Shown here piece after piece: positions 51,880 through 62,927 of a DNA stretch of 64,000 nucleotides. Both the position numbers and the translations under genes were made by a program. Positions within the stretch are counted from its first letter, which is position 1. Each line of letters begins with the position of its first letter. This DNA comes from Fimbriimonadaceae bacterium. GTDB taxonomy: Bacteria; Armatimonadota; Fimbriimonadia; Fimbriimonadales; Fimbriimonadaceae. The notes under the pieces were generated by a model, which saw only the letters and a list, made by a program, of their open reading frames with translations, had not been told where the DNA came from and searched no databases. The DNA lies in assembly GCA_023957775.1 (NCBI GenBank), contig JAMLGR010000006.1, positions 124,001 to 188,000 on the forward strand, written 5' to 3'.

Positions 51880-51959
51880 ACGGGAATCGGGAACCGGGAA
51901 CCGGGAATCGGGGGGACGGGAATCCGGGGGACGGGAATCGGGAATCGGGAATCGGGGGG
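51880..51959 (-). repeat. Tandem heptamer array B (GATTCCC type)
   Basis: Read on the minus strand, this is about 11 units of GATTCCC, GGTTCCC and GTCCCCC. It lies between the divergent binding-protein and sulfatase genes and ends at the sulfatase -10 box. Its orientation is opposite to arrays A and C. Confidence 0.95.
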
Positions 51960-51965
51960 TAGCCT
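51960..51965 (+). promoter_or_regulatory. TAGCCT -10 box of the sulfatase gene, leaderless
   Basis: TAGCCT ends 6 nt before the ATG at 51972 and is directly preceded by heptamer array B. Confidence 0.5.
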
Positions 51966-51971
51966 TGCCCA

Positions 51972-53390
51972 ATGGTCGCGTCCCTCCTCCTTGCCGCTAG
52001 CTGGGTGCCCGCTCGGCCGCCGAACATCGTGTTGCTGTTCGTCGACGACATGGGGTGGATGGACCTGGCGTGCCAGGGAAGCGACTTCTACGAAACGCCT
52101 AACATCGACCGCCTTGCACGCCAAGGGGTGCGTTTCACCAACGCCTACGCGGCCGCGCCGGTGTGCTCCCCCACGAGGGCGGCGATGCTCACCGGCAAGA
52201 CGCCCGCGCGGGTCGGCATCACCGATTGGATCCCTGGCGCGCGCTACCCGCACGCCAAACTCGCGCCGCCCGAGTTCAACCAAGAGCTGCCTGCGGGCGA
52301 GACCACGATCGCCGAGGCGCTGAAAGGGCGCGGCTACCGGACGATCCACATCGGCAAATGGCACCTCGGTGGGCGAGGGGCCTGGCCGACCGACCACGGC
52401 TTCGACGTGAACATCGGCGGAGGGGTCAACGGCCAGCCCGCGTCCTACACGTACCCCTTCGGGTGGGACGATCCGAAGAACTACTGGCGCGTGCGGTTTC
52501 TGCCCGACCCCGGCAAGCCCGGCCAGTACCTGACCGACCTGCTCACGGACCAGGCCGTGAGTCAGATCGAAGAGAATCGGGACCGACCGTTCTTTCTCTA
52601 CTTCCCCTACTACAACGTGCACGCCCCCTACCAGGCCAAGCCGCATGTGGCCAAACGCTTTGCCGCCAAGGCGCCCGGCCGGCTCCAGAAGAACCCGACC
52701 TACGCCGCGATGGTGAGCGCGGTGGACGACAGCGTTGGAAGGATCCTCCGCACCTTGGATCGCCTGCACCTGGAGAACGACACGCTGGTTGTGTTCACGT
52801 CGGACAACGGCGGGGTGCACAACGTCTCGCCGCAGAATCCCCTGCGGCTCGGCAAGGGATTTCTCTACGAGGGAGGCATCCGCGAACCGCTCATCGTGCG
52901 GTGGCCCGGCGTCACTCCCGAAGGCCAGGTGGCGAACCAGATGGTGACGACCGTGGACTTCTACCCCACGTTCCTCCAGGCCGCCGGCGTCCCGATCCCG
53001 GGGCGATTGGACGGCACGAGCCTGCTCGGCACCCTTCGCCACCCGCTTCCCAACACGCCCGAGCGCACTTTGACGTGGCACTATCCGCATTACCATACGG
53101 CCGGGCGCCTGCCCGTGAGCGCGATTCGACAGGGCCGGTGGAAGCTGCTCTGGTTCCACGAAGACCAGCGGGTGGAGCTGTACGACCTGGCGACCGACCT
53201 GGGTGAAACAAAGGACCTGGCCAAGACGATGCCGGAGCGGGCCGAGGCGCTCCTCAAGACACTCAAGACCTCGCTCGCCCAGCAGGGCGCGAAGTTCCCG
53301 ACGCCCAACCCCGATTACGATCCAGAGAAACCCTGGCGCGACGGCTTCTCCCCGAACGTCGACGACGGGGGAACAAGAATCCGCGACTAG
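51972..53390 (+). CDS. Type I sulfatase (S1 family)
   Basis: 472-aa formylglycine-dependent sulfatase. The motif C65-S-P-T-R-A-A-M-L-T-G-K marks the Cys to be converted to formylglycine; metal residues lie in NIVLLFVDDMGW and VVFTSDNGGVH. GYRTIHIGKWHLGG is also typical. The hydrophobic N-terminus suggests export. The maturation enzyme is not in the window. It is placed next to glycosidases, so it probably desulfates a polysaccharide. Confidence 0.92.
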   Translation: MVASLLLAASWVPARPPNIVLLFVDDMGWMDLACQGSDFYETPNIDRLARQGVRFTNAYAAAPVCSPTRAAMLTGKTPARVGITDWIPGARYPHAKLAPPEFNQELPAGETTIAEALKGRGYRTIHIGKWHLGGRGAWPTDHGFDVNIGGGVNGQPASYTYPFGWDDPKNYWRVRFLPDPGKPGQYLTDLLTDQAVSQIEENRDRPFFLYFPYYNVHAPYQAKPHVAKRFAAKAPGRLQKNPTYAAMVSAVDDSVGRILRTLDRLHLENDTLVVFTSDNGGVHNVSPQNPLRLGKGFLYEGGIREPLIVRWPGVTPEGQVANQMVTTVDFYPTFLQAAGVPIPGRLDGTSLLGTLRHPLPNTPERTLTWHYPHYHTAGRLPVSAIRQGRWKLLWFHEDQRVELYDLATDLGETKDLAKTMPERAEALLKTLKTSLAQQGAKFPTPNPDYDPEKPWRDGFSPNVDDGGTRIRD

Positions 53391-53401
53391 CCCCCCCCCC
53401 C
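53391..53401. repeat. C11 homopolymer immediately after the sulfatase stop
   Basis: Eleven consecutive C residues directly follow the TAG stop and abut array C. Such a run is prone to length change. Confidence 0.7.
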
Positions 53402-53471
53402 GACTCCCGTTTCCCGATTCCCGATTCCCGTTCCCCGATTCCCGATTCCCGTTTCCCGATTCCCGTCCCCC
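53402..53471 (+). repeat. Tandem heptamer array C (10 units, GATTCCC type)
   Basis: Ten contiguous 7-bp units: GACTCCC, GTTTCCC, GATTCCC twice, GTTCCCC, GATTCCC twice, GTTTCCC, GATTCCC and GTCCCCC. It ends 9 bp before the -10 box of the fucosidase gene. Confidence 0.95.
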
Positions 53472-53480
53472 GCATAAAGG

Positions 53481-53486
53481 TAACGT
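53481..53486 (+). promoter_or_regulatory. TAACGT -10 box of the fucosidase gene, leaderless
   Basis: TAACGT ends 6 nt before the ATG at 53493. The upstream side is heptamer array C. Confidence 0.45.
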
Positions 53487-53492
53487 TTCATC

Positions 53493-55508
53493 ATGCTCGC
53501 CACGCTCGCCCTCCTCGCCACTTTGGCCACCACGGTTCCCGCGGGCCAGACGCTGAAGCAAGATCCGCGCATGGACTGGTGGCGCGAGGCGCGCTTCGGG
53601 ATGTTCATCCACTGGGGCCTGTACTCGATCCCCGCGGGGAAGTGGGGCGACTCGACCAACCACGCGGAGTGGATCCTCACGACGGCCCAGATCCCCGTTC
53701 GCCAGTACGAGAAGTTCAAGGACCAGTTCAACCCGGTCAAGTTTGACGCGGACGAGATTTGCCGCATCGCCAAGGACGCGGGGATGAAGTACATCGTCAT
53801 CACCACGAAACACCACGACGGCTTCGCGCTGTTCGACTCGAAGGTGAGCGACTACGACGTCATGGCGACGCCGTTCAAGCGCGACATCATGAAGGAGCTG
53901 GCCGAGGCGTGCCGCCGCCACGGGCTGAAGATGTGTTGGTACCACTCGATCATGGATTGGCACCATCCGGACTACCTGCCGCGCCGAGCGTGGGAGGACC
54001 GCACCGCCGAAGGAGCCGACTTCAAGCGCTACTTCGAGTACCTGAAAGCGCAGGTCACCGAGCTGCTGACCAACTACGGCGACATCGGCATCATGTGGTT
54101 CGACGGCGAGTGGGAGAGCACGTGGACCCACGAGTACGGCAAGGAGCTATACGAACTGTGCCGCAAGCTGCAACCGAAGGTGATCGTCAACAACCGCGTG
54201 GACGTGTGGCGCGACGGCATGGCCGGACTGAGCAAGGACGATCACGCCTACGGCGACTACGGGACGCCCGAGCAAGAGGTCCCCGCCACCGGTTTGCCCG
54301 GCGTGGACTGGGAAACGTGCATGACGATGAACGGCCACTGGGGCTACAATGCCGCCGACCACAACTTCAAGACCACCAAGCAGCTCATCCAATTGCTCAG
54401 CGACATTGCCTCGAAGGGTGGCAACTTCCTTCTGAACGTCGGCCCGACGGCCGAAGGGCTCATTCCCCCGACCAGCGTCGAGCGACTCAAGGAGATGGGC
54501 GCGTGGATGCGGGACAATGGCGAGGCGATCTATGGGACGTCCGCGAGTCCGTTCAAGTCGCTGCCGTGGGGCCGGGCCACGATGAAGAATCGGGGCGCCG
54601 ACACGACGCTCTACCTCCACGTGTTCGATTGGCCGACGGACGGCCGGCTGAAGGTCTCGGGCTTGGGGAACCAGGTGCGCGGGGCGCGTTTGCTGGGCAC
54701 GTTCGCGCGGTTGGCGGCGACGCAGAAGGAGGGTCAGGTGGAGATCGAGATCCCGACCCGCGCTCCGGATCCCAACGTGTCGGTCATCGCCCTCGATCTC
54801 GTCGGGAAGCCGGTCATCTACGCGGAGCCGATCATCGACGCGGGCGCGGCGTTCTTCGTGCGCTCTCTCCCCGTGAGCGTGAGCGCCGGCGAGGGGTTGG
54901 AGGTTCGCGTGACCGTGGACGGGTCGACCCCCACCGCCTCTTCGCCGCTCGCCAAAGCGCCTTTGACGATCGACCGGACGACCACGGTCAGGGCCAGGGC
55001 GTTCCACAACGGGAAGCCCGTGACCGGCGTCGTCGAGCGGCGCTTCGAGAAGGTCACGCCCAAGCCTGCAGCACCCGTTACGGGTCTGATGCCCGGTTTG
55101 ACGGTCGAGACCTTCGCGGGCGATTGGGACAAGGTGCCCGACTTCGGCGCGCTCAAGCCGGAGGGCACGTCGGTCGAACCGGTCGTCGGCTTGGATCCGT
55201 TGAAGACGCGCGAACACTACGGGCGGCGGATTCGCGGCTACGTGGTGGTTCCGGCGGACGACGTCTACACGTTCTTCCTCGCAAGCGACGACGGTTCGCG
55301 CCTGCTGGTGGACGGCAAGTTGGTCGTGGACAACGACGGGTTGCATTCGATGCAGGAGAATTCTGGCGCCGTCGCGCTGGCCGCCGGCCCGCACGCGATC
55401 GAGATCGGCTACTTCAACAAGACGGGCGGAGCCGAGTTGAAGCTGGCGTTGGCCCCGTTGGGTCAGAAGCCAGTGCCGGTAGCGGCAGGCGCGCTGAAGC
55501 ACAAGTAA
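53493..55508 (+). CDS. Alpha-L-fucosidase (GH29) with PA14-like C-terminal domain
   Basis: 671-aa exported enzyme; residues 1-18 are a signal peptide. The GH29 catalytic barrel (about 25-390) has FGMFIHWGLYSIP, KHHDGFALFDSKVSDYDVMA and the nucleophile D204 in IGIMWFDGEWE. A linker with chitobiase-like beta segments follows (about 440-520). The C-terminus (about 535-660) looks like a PA14 domain (YTFFLASDDGSRLLVDGKLV). It should remove terminal alpha-L-fucose from glycans. Confidence 0.93.
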   Translation: MLATLALLATLATTVPAGQTLKQDPRMDWWREARFGMFIHWGLYSIPAGKWGDSTNHAEWILTTAQIPVRQYEKFKDQFNPVKFDADEICRIAKDAGMKYIVITTKHHDGFALFDSKVSDYDVMATPFKRDIMKELAEACRRHGLKMCWYHSIMDWHHPDYLPRRAWEDRTAEGADFKRYFEYLKAQVTELLTNYGDIGIMWFDGEWESTWTHEYGKELYELCRKLQPKVIVNNRVDVWRDGMAGLSKDDHAYGDYGTPEQEVPATGLPGVDWETCMTMNGHWGYNAADHNFKTTKQLIQLLSDIASKGGNFLLNVGPTAEGLIPPTSVERLKEMGAWMRDNGEAIYGTSASPFKSLPWGRATMKNRGADTTLYLHVFDWPTDGRLKVSGLGNQVRGARLLGTFARLAATQKEGQVEIEIPTRAPDPNVSVIALDLVGKPVIYAEPIIDAGAAFFVRSLPVSVSAGEGLEVRVTVDGSTPTASSPLAKAPLTIDRTTTVRARAFHNGKPVTGVVERRFEKVTPKPAAPVTGLMPGLTVETFAGDWDKVPDFGALKPEGTSVEPVVGLDPLKTREHYGRRIRGYVVVPADDVYTFFLASDDGSRLLVDGKLVVDNDGLHSMQENSGAVALAAGPHAIEIGYFNKTGGAELKLALAPLGQKPVPVAAGALKHK

Positions 55509-55514
55509 CCCAAA

Positions 55515-58664
<3,150 letters not shown>

Positions 58665-58697
58665 GTGAGGACGGGTGGAGTGCCGGGACCCAATAGG

Positions 58698-58703
58698 TAC
58701 TCT
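58698..58703 (+). promoter_or_regulatory. TACTCT -10 box of the GNAT gene, leaderless
   Basis: TACTCT ends 6 nt before the ATG at 58710. Confidence 0.4.
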
Positions 58704-58709
58704 CCACTG

Positions 58710-59435
58710 ATGCGGATCGAGGAGGCGGTGGAGGCGTTCGTGCGCGGTTTCGCGTTCACCCGATCGCTTGCGCACCCCTACGTCGTCGAGCGCATCGAGG
58801 ATGTCTGGGTGATGCGGGACGGACCGGGGAAGAAGGGAGACCCGCGCAACGAGGAGTGGGTTGCGCTTGGGCTCGCTCCAGAGCGGGTCGACGACGTTGC
58901 GGGAAGGCATGCGCGGGGCCGATTCGCCGTCGCCTGGGTGTGCCCTCTCGGCGAGTCGGACCTCGAGGAGCGCGCCGGGTTCAAAGCCCTTGGGTATCGG
59001 CTTGGCGCCACCGAACCCCTCTTCGTTCACGATTTGCAGGCAGTGCCTGTGGCCGAGAGTCCGGCGATCGTGAGTCGGGTTGAAGATCCCGAACGGGCCG
59101 CGCGGCTTGGTCGACTTCTCCGGCGCAAACCGCTCCGAGACGAGTTCCTTGCGGAAGATTCCGCCTGGCGGCAGTATGTCGCCGAGATCGACGGCGAGAT
59201 CGTGGGTTGGGTGGCCAGCATCGACGCCGGAACGGCGCGCTGGTGTGCGAACCTCCAGGTCGTGCGGGAGCATCGGCGCAAGGGAATCGCCAAGGCGCTG
59301 ATGGGCCGCATGCTGGAGGACGATCGGCGCCTGGGGGACCGAGCATCGGTCTTGCTTTCCAGCCACACCGGCGCCCACCTGTATCCGACCGTGGGATACC
59401 GGCAGCTCGGCACCCTGCTGCTCTATACCCTGTAA
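58710..59435 (+). CDS. GNAT family acetyltransferase with extended N-domain
   Basis: 241-aa protein. The C-terminal GNAT half (about 130-241) has CANLQVVREHRRKGIAKALM with the acetyl-CoA loop and VLLSSHTGAHLYPTVGYRQL as the last strand. The N-terminal 125 residues form a second, divergent GNAT-like domain with no clear CoA loop. Substrate unknown. It lies between two REP-like palindromes. Confidence 0.8.
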   Translation: MRIEEAVEAFVRGFAFTRSLAHPYVVERIEDVWVMRDGPGKKGDPRNEEWVALGLAPERVDDVAGRHARGRFAVAWVCPLGESDLEERAGFKALGYRLGATEPLFVHDLQAVPVAESPAIVSRVEDPERAARLGRLLRRKPLRDEFLAEDSAWRQYVAEIDGEIVGWVASIDAGTARWCANLQVVREHRRKGIAKALMGRMLEDDRRLGDRASVLLSSHTGAHLYPTVGYRQLGTLLLYTL

Positions 59436-59455
59436 CCCCCCTCCCTCCCCTCCCC

Positions 59456-59483
59456 GGGTGCCACGCCCGCTCGACGGGCGTGC
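59456..59483. repeat. REP-like palindrome copy 2
   Basis: CACGCCCG (59462-59469), loop CTCGA, CGGGCGTG (59475-59482), preceded by GGGTGC. Same orientation as copy 1. Confidence 0.85.
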
Positions 59484-59545
59484 GCCCACGTCGAAGCCAC
59501 CTCCTTGGGAACGAGGTGTAGAATCACCGCGGAAGGAGGGACGAG

Positions 59546-60013
59546 ATGAGCGTGCCCGAGTTTTGGAAAGCGATGATCGGCTCCTGGACGGGAGAGAACA
59601 AGCTCTGGCTGATGCCAGGGGATCCGTCGTCGGATTCGAAGGCGACCGCACGTGTGGAACCGCTAGCGAACGGCAAATTTCTCGGGGTCCACTACACCTG
59701 GGAGGAGAGCGGCGAGACGCAAGAGGGCTTCGCCCTGGTTGGGGCTTCGAAGGACGGGACCTCGGCCCAAGCCACCTGGGTGGATTCCTGGCACATGGGG
59801 GATAGCCCGATGGCGTTGCGTGAAGTGCCCTCAGCTCCGGGCGTGGTGGCACTGCTCGGCTCCTACCCCGCGCCGGAAGGACCGGATTGGGGTTGGCGCG
59901 TGGAGTTCGAGCCCGGTGGGCAGGATCATTGGACGATGCGGATGTTCAACATCACCCCGGATGGCCAGGAGGCGCCCGCCGTCCTTGCCGAATTCGTCCG
60001 CGCCCCCTCGTAG
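59546..60013 (+). CDS. DUF1579-like protein
   Basis: 155-aa small beta-barrel-type protein: FWKAMIGSWTGENKLWL at the start, FLGVHYTWEESGETQEGF, VDSWHMGD in the middle and the MRMFNITPDGQEAPAVLAEF end. This fits DUF1579 and related lipocalin-like proteins. Cytoplasmic, function unknown. AAGGAGG lies 6 nt before the ATG. Confidence 0.8.
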   Translation: MSVPEFWKAMIGSWTGENKLWLMPGDPSSDSKATARVEPLANGKFLGVHYTWEESGETQEGFALVGASKDGTSAQATWVDSWHMGDSPMALREVPSAPGVVALLGSYPAPEGPDWGWRVEFEPGGQDHWTMRMFNITPDGQEAPAVLAEFVRAPS

Positions 60014-60035
60014 AGGCTGTCGCAAACCCCGGGGG

Positions 60036-60062
60036 GGGGCACGCCCGCTCGACGGGCGTGCA
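60036..60062. repeat. REP-like palindrome copy 3
   Basis: CACGCCCG (60040-60047), loop CTCGA, CGGGCGTG (60053-60060). A G9 run precedes it instead of GGGTGC. Confidence 0.85.
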
Positions 60063-60213
60063 TTGAACTCACGACCGTCCAACGGGCATCGCCCCCGCGA
60101 CTCTTCCCACCCGTCCGGCAGCGGTTTCTGACTCGCCTCACTCCTGCGAGTGGCGGGCGGTACTCTTCGGGTTCGGGTGGAACCGGCCGACGCTTCCGTC
60201 CGAAGAGGCGCTT

Positions 60214-61515
60214 ATGAAGTGGACCCTTATTGCGACCGTTGTCCTGATTCTCTGCGGCTGTTCCAAGGGAGTTGCGCCCGCGCCGGAAGCGGCGAAGGCC
60301 GAGCCTCTGAAGAACGGCCTCGAGGTCGTGCTGAGGCCCATCGAAGGCGCCAAGTCGGTGGCTCTGGTCGTCCAGTACTCGATCGGGGACCGGAACGACC
60401 CGGAAGGCGCCTCTGGCATGGCGCACCTTATCGAGCACCTGTTGGCGACCTGTGCGACGCCGGGCCACCCCGCTAGGGACGTCGACACCCTGGTCGACAC
60501 CTATCCCGATGGCTTCAACGCCCAAACGGGGGATGACTACACCCTGGTTTCGACGGTGTTCCCCAAGGAGCGGCTTGAGGCGGAGCTTGCCGACGCGGCG
60601 GCTCGGATGACCGATCTTCGGATCGAACCCGAGGACGTCCAGCGAGAGCTTGGCAGGCTCGAGGTCGAGCTGGCGAATATGTACAAGTCTGTACCTAGTT
60701 TGGCTTCACAAAACTATGCCGCGCAAGCCGTGGCTCCACCCCTGGTCGGGGCGCGCCGCGGCGGGGTCCTCGAGCAGATGCGGGCGATCCCCCTCGACAC
60801 GCTCCGCGCGCGCGTCGCCGCCTACTACCAGCCGCGCAACGCGATGCTCGTCCTGGCCGGGGACCTTGCCCCCGCTCAGGCTCAAGCCATGGTGGAGAAG
60901 GCCTTCGGAAAGATCTCAGGCGGCGAGGCTCTTCCGGAGGTCGCGCTTGCCCGCGCGCCGGTCACGACCGGCACGACCGAGTTGCCCGCGTCGGGCCTGC
61001 TGGGTGGGGGCTACGCCGCAGTCGCCTACCCGGCACCGAGTCCCAAGGATCCGGAGTACGCGGGTTTCTTGATGCTCGCGTCGATCCTGCAGACACGGGC
61101 CATCGACTTCGGGGCGCCCAAGGGTGTGGCTCCCGTGCAGTTCGCGCCGTTGGATCGGCCCGAAGTGCTGATCGTTTCGGCGCCTCCGCTCGCCGGGGAG
61201 GATGCGGCCAAAGCCGCCACACGCATCGAAGCGATCGTCCGGCGTGAACTGGAAGCGGCCCAGGTGGACACGCGGCTCTTAACGCGCACCTTCGGGTTTC
61301 TGCTGGGTCTCGAGGGAACCCCGGAGACCGAGATGGCCCTCAACCCCTACGGCGTCGCGTTCGGAATCGCCCGGAGGCGGCAACTGGGGATCGACCCGGC
61401 AGCCCTGGCTTCGAGGATCAACACGTTGTCCGACGCCGAGTTGGCCAGGGCCCGCACTGTGATGCTGGAGCATGTGGGCAAAGCCGTGGTCCGCAGTTCC
61501 GCCGCGAACCGGTGA
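60214..61515 (+). CDS. M16-family zinc peptidase lipoprotein
   Basis: 433-aa processing-peptidase-type protein. A lipobox LCGC puts the lipid Cys at residue 16. The zinc site is complete: H71-L-I-E74-H75 and E152, exactly 76 residues after the second His, as in the inverted HxxEH family. A second, inactive M16 domain makes up the C-terminal half. A single-chain partner subunit is not visible nearby. GAAGAGG lies 5 nt before the ATG. Confidence 0.9.
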   Translation: MKWTLIATVVLILCGCSKGVAPAPEAAKAEPLKNGLEVVLRPIEGAKSVALVVQYSIGDRNDPEGASGMAHLIEHLLATCATPGHPARDVDTLVDTYPDGFNAQTGDDYTLVSTVFPKERLEAELADAAARMTDLRIEPEDVQRELGRLEVELANMYKSVPSLASQNYAAQAVAPPLVGARRGGVLEQMRAIPLDTLRARVAAYYQPRNAMLVLAGDLAPAQAQAMVEKAFGKISGGEALPEVALARAPVTTGTTELPASGLLGGGYAAVAYPAPSPKDPEYAGFLMLASILQTRAIDFGAPKGVAPVQFAPLDRPEVLIVSAPPLAGEDAAKAATRIEAIVRRELEAAQVDTRLLTRTFGFLLGLEGTPETEMALNPYGVAFGIARRRQLGIDPAALASRINTLSDAELARARTVMLEHVGKAVVRSSAANR

Positions 61516-61518
61516 TGG

Positions 61519-61603
61519 TGGCGGCACGCCCGTCGAGCGGGGCGTGGCACCCGCGCCCTGCTGGATGCGGCACTCGGCACGCCCGACGAGCGGGCGTGGC
61601 ACC
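61519..61603. repeat. REP-like palindrome copies 4 and 5, inverted relative to copies 1-3
   Basis: Copy 4 is at 61525-61546 (CACGCCCG, TCGAG, CGGGGCGTG, one extra G). Copy 5 is at 61578-61598 (CACGCCCG, ACGAG, CGGGCGTG). Both are followed by GCACCC, the reverse complement of the GGGTGC before copy 2. Confidence 0.8.
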
Positions 61604-61634
61604 CGTGACGGCACCCCGATGGCACCTCGCGCGG

Positions 61635-61640
61635 GTAAAG
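61635..61640 (+). promoter_or_regulatory. TAAAGT -10 box of the galactokinase gene
   Basis: TAAAGT ends 12 nt before the ATG at 61653, giving a leader of about 5 nt. Confidence 0.3.
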
Positions 61641-61652
61641 TGCGCGCGTTCG

Positions 61653-62927
61653 ATGGTTGAGCCTTTAACCGCCTGGATGTCGGTGGACCGCGCCGAGCGA
61701 GCGTTGCGAGCGGGTGGCCTCTCGGACGGCGCCTCGGCCCTCGCGGCGCCCCTCGTGTCCCGGGCCGCGCAGGCCTTGGTGGAGTCGGGAGTCAGCGGCA
61801 ACCTGGCCTCATCGGCTTGGTGGGTCCCGGGCCGGGTCGAAATCCTTGGCAAGCACACGGACTATGCGGGCGGGCGCAGCCTCACTTGCGCGGCCGAACG
61901 GGGGTTCGCCCTCGTGTTCGTCACGTGCCAGGAGCGGACGCTCACGGTCCATGCGACCGACGAGAACGAGACCGCCCGCTTCGCTCTCTTTGAGGAAGGG
62001 GCGCCCCAAGCCGGGTGGAGGCTCTACGCGAGTACGTTGGCCAACCGCTTCGCCCAGGACGCCTCGAATCTCCAATGGGGCGTGGAGTGCGCGTTGGCCA
62101 GCAACCTCCCGCGCGATGCCGGCCTCTCGAGTTCCAGCGCGCTCCTGATCGCCCTGTTTCAGGCGGTGGCTTCGGCCAACGGCCGATTCGAAGGGACACC
62201 GCTGGGAGAGGCCACGGCGACGCCAGAGGGGCAAGCCGCCTACTTGGCGAGCGTGGAAGCCGGGCGCCCGTTCGCCGGGCTTGGAGGCGCCGCCCCGACG
62301 GGCGTGGGAACCCGTGGCGGCAGCGAGGACCATGTGGCGATCCTCTGCTCGCGCGTCGATGCAATCGGCCTCTACCGGTATCGCCCGATCGAGCGGCTGG
62401 GATCGTACCCGCTGCCAGGGGAGTGGCTGATCGCGGTTGGCGGGTCGGGCGTCTCCGCCCACAAGGCCGGCGCCGCTCGGGAAGCGTACAACCGCGCATC
62501 CGACCTGATGGCCCGGCTCCAAGCCGGCGAGCCTCCGGTGGACGACGCGCTCAAGCATCGGCAGGCGCACTTCGACTTCGAAGACGGGCACGCGGTGCCA
62601 TCCGCCGCCGAGGCGCTCCGCAGCGGAGACCTCGAGACCTTTGCCGACTGGGTGAACCGGTCCCAATCGATGGGAGCGGGGCTGCTTGGGAACCAGATTC
62701 CTGAAACCATCGCCTTGGCGGCCTCGGCGCGCGCCGTGGGTTCTCCTTGTGCCACCGCCTTCGGTGCAGGGTTTGGAGGAAGCGTGTGGGCGCTGATTCG
62801 AAGGGAAGACCCGGAGGGCTTCCTCGAGAGGTGGCGCGCTCGATACGCAACGGAGTTCGAATACTCTGCGGGGAACGGCCGGTTCTTTACTATGCGCCCC
62901 GGCCCCCCCGCATTTCGTTTGGGCTAG
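61653..62927 (+). CDS. galK: Galactokinase (GHMP kinase)
   Basis: 424-aa GHMP-family kinase. The galactokinase signature is GRVEILGKHTDYAGG (residues 60-74), with Lys-His in place of the usual Glu-His. The ATP loop is GLSSSSALLIAL (about 157-168) and motif 3 is CATAFGAGFGGSVW near the C-terminus. It would phosphorylate galactose released by the beta-galactosidase. The Lys substitution makes a related sugar possible. Its stop overlaps the convergent gene's stop. Confidence 0.82.
   Translation: MVEPLTAWMSVDRAERALRAGGLSDGASALAAPLVSRAAQALVESGVSGNLASSAWWVPGRVEILGKHTDYAGGRSLTCAAERGFALVFVTCQERTLTVHATDENETARFALFEEGAPQAGWRLYASTLANRFAQDASNLQWGVECALASNLPRDAGLSSSSALLIALFQAVASANGRFEGTPLGEATATPEGQAAYLASVEAGRPFAGLGGAAPTGVGTRGGSEDHVAILCSRVDAIGLYRYRPIERLGSYPLPGEWLIAVGGSGVSAHKAGAAREAYNRASDLMARLQAGEPPVDDALKHRQAHFDFEDGHAVPSAAEALRSGDLETFADWVNRSQSMGAGLLGNQIPETIALAASARAVGSPCATAFGAGFGGSVWALIRREDPEGFLERWRARYATEFEYSAGNGRFFTMRPGPPAFRLG

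Noticed and set aside
50520-54131. A single very long minus-strand protein across the binding protein, array B and the sulfatase
   Set aside because: The open frame upstream of 51827 is an effect of high GC. The heptamer array merely translates as a low-complexity repeat, and the real lipoprotein starts at 51827.
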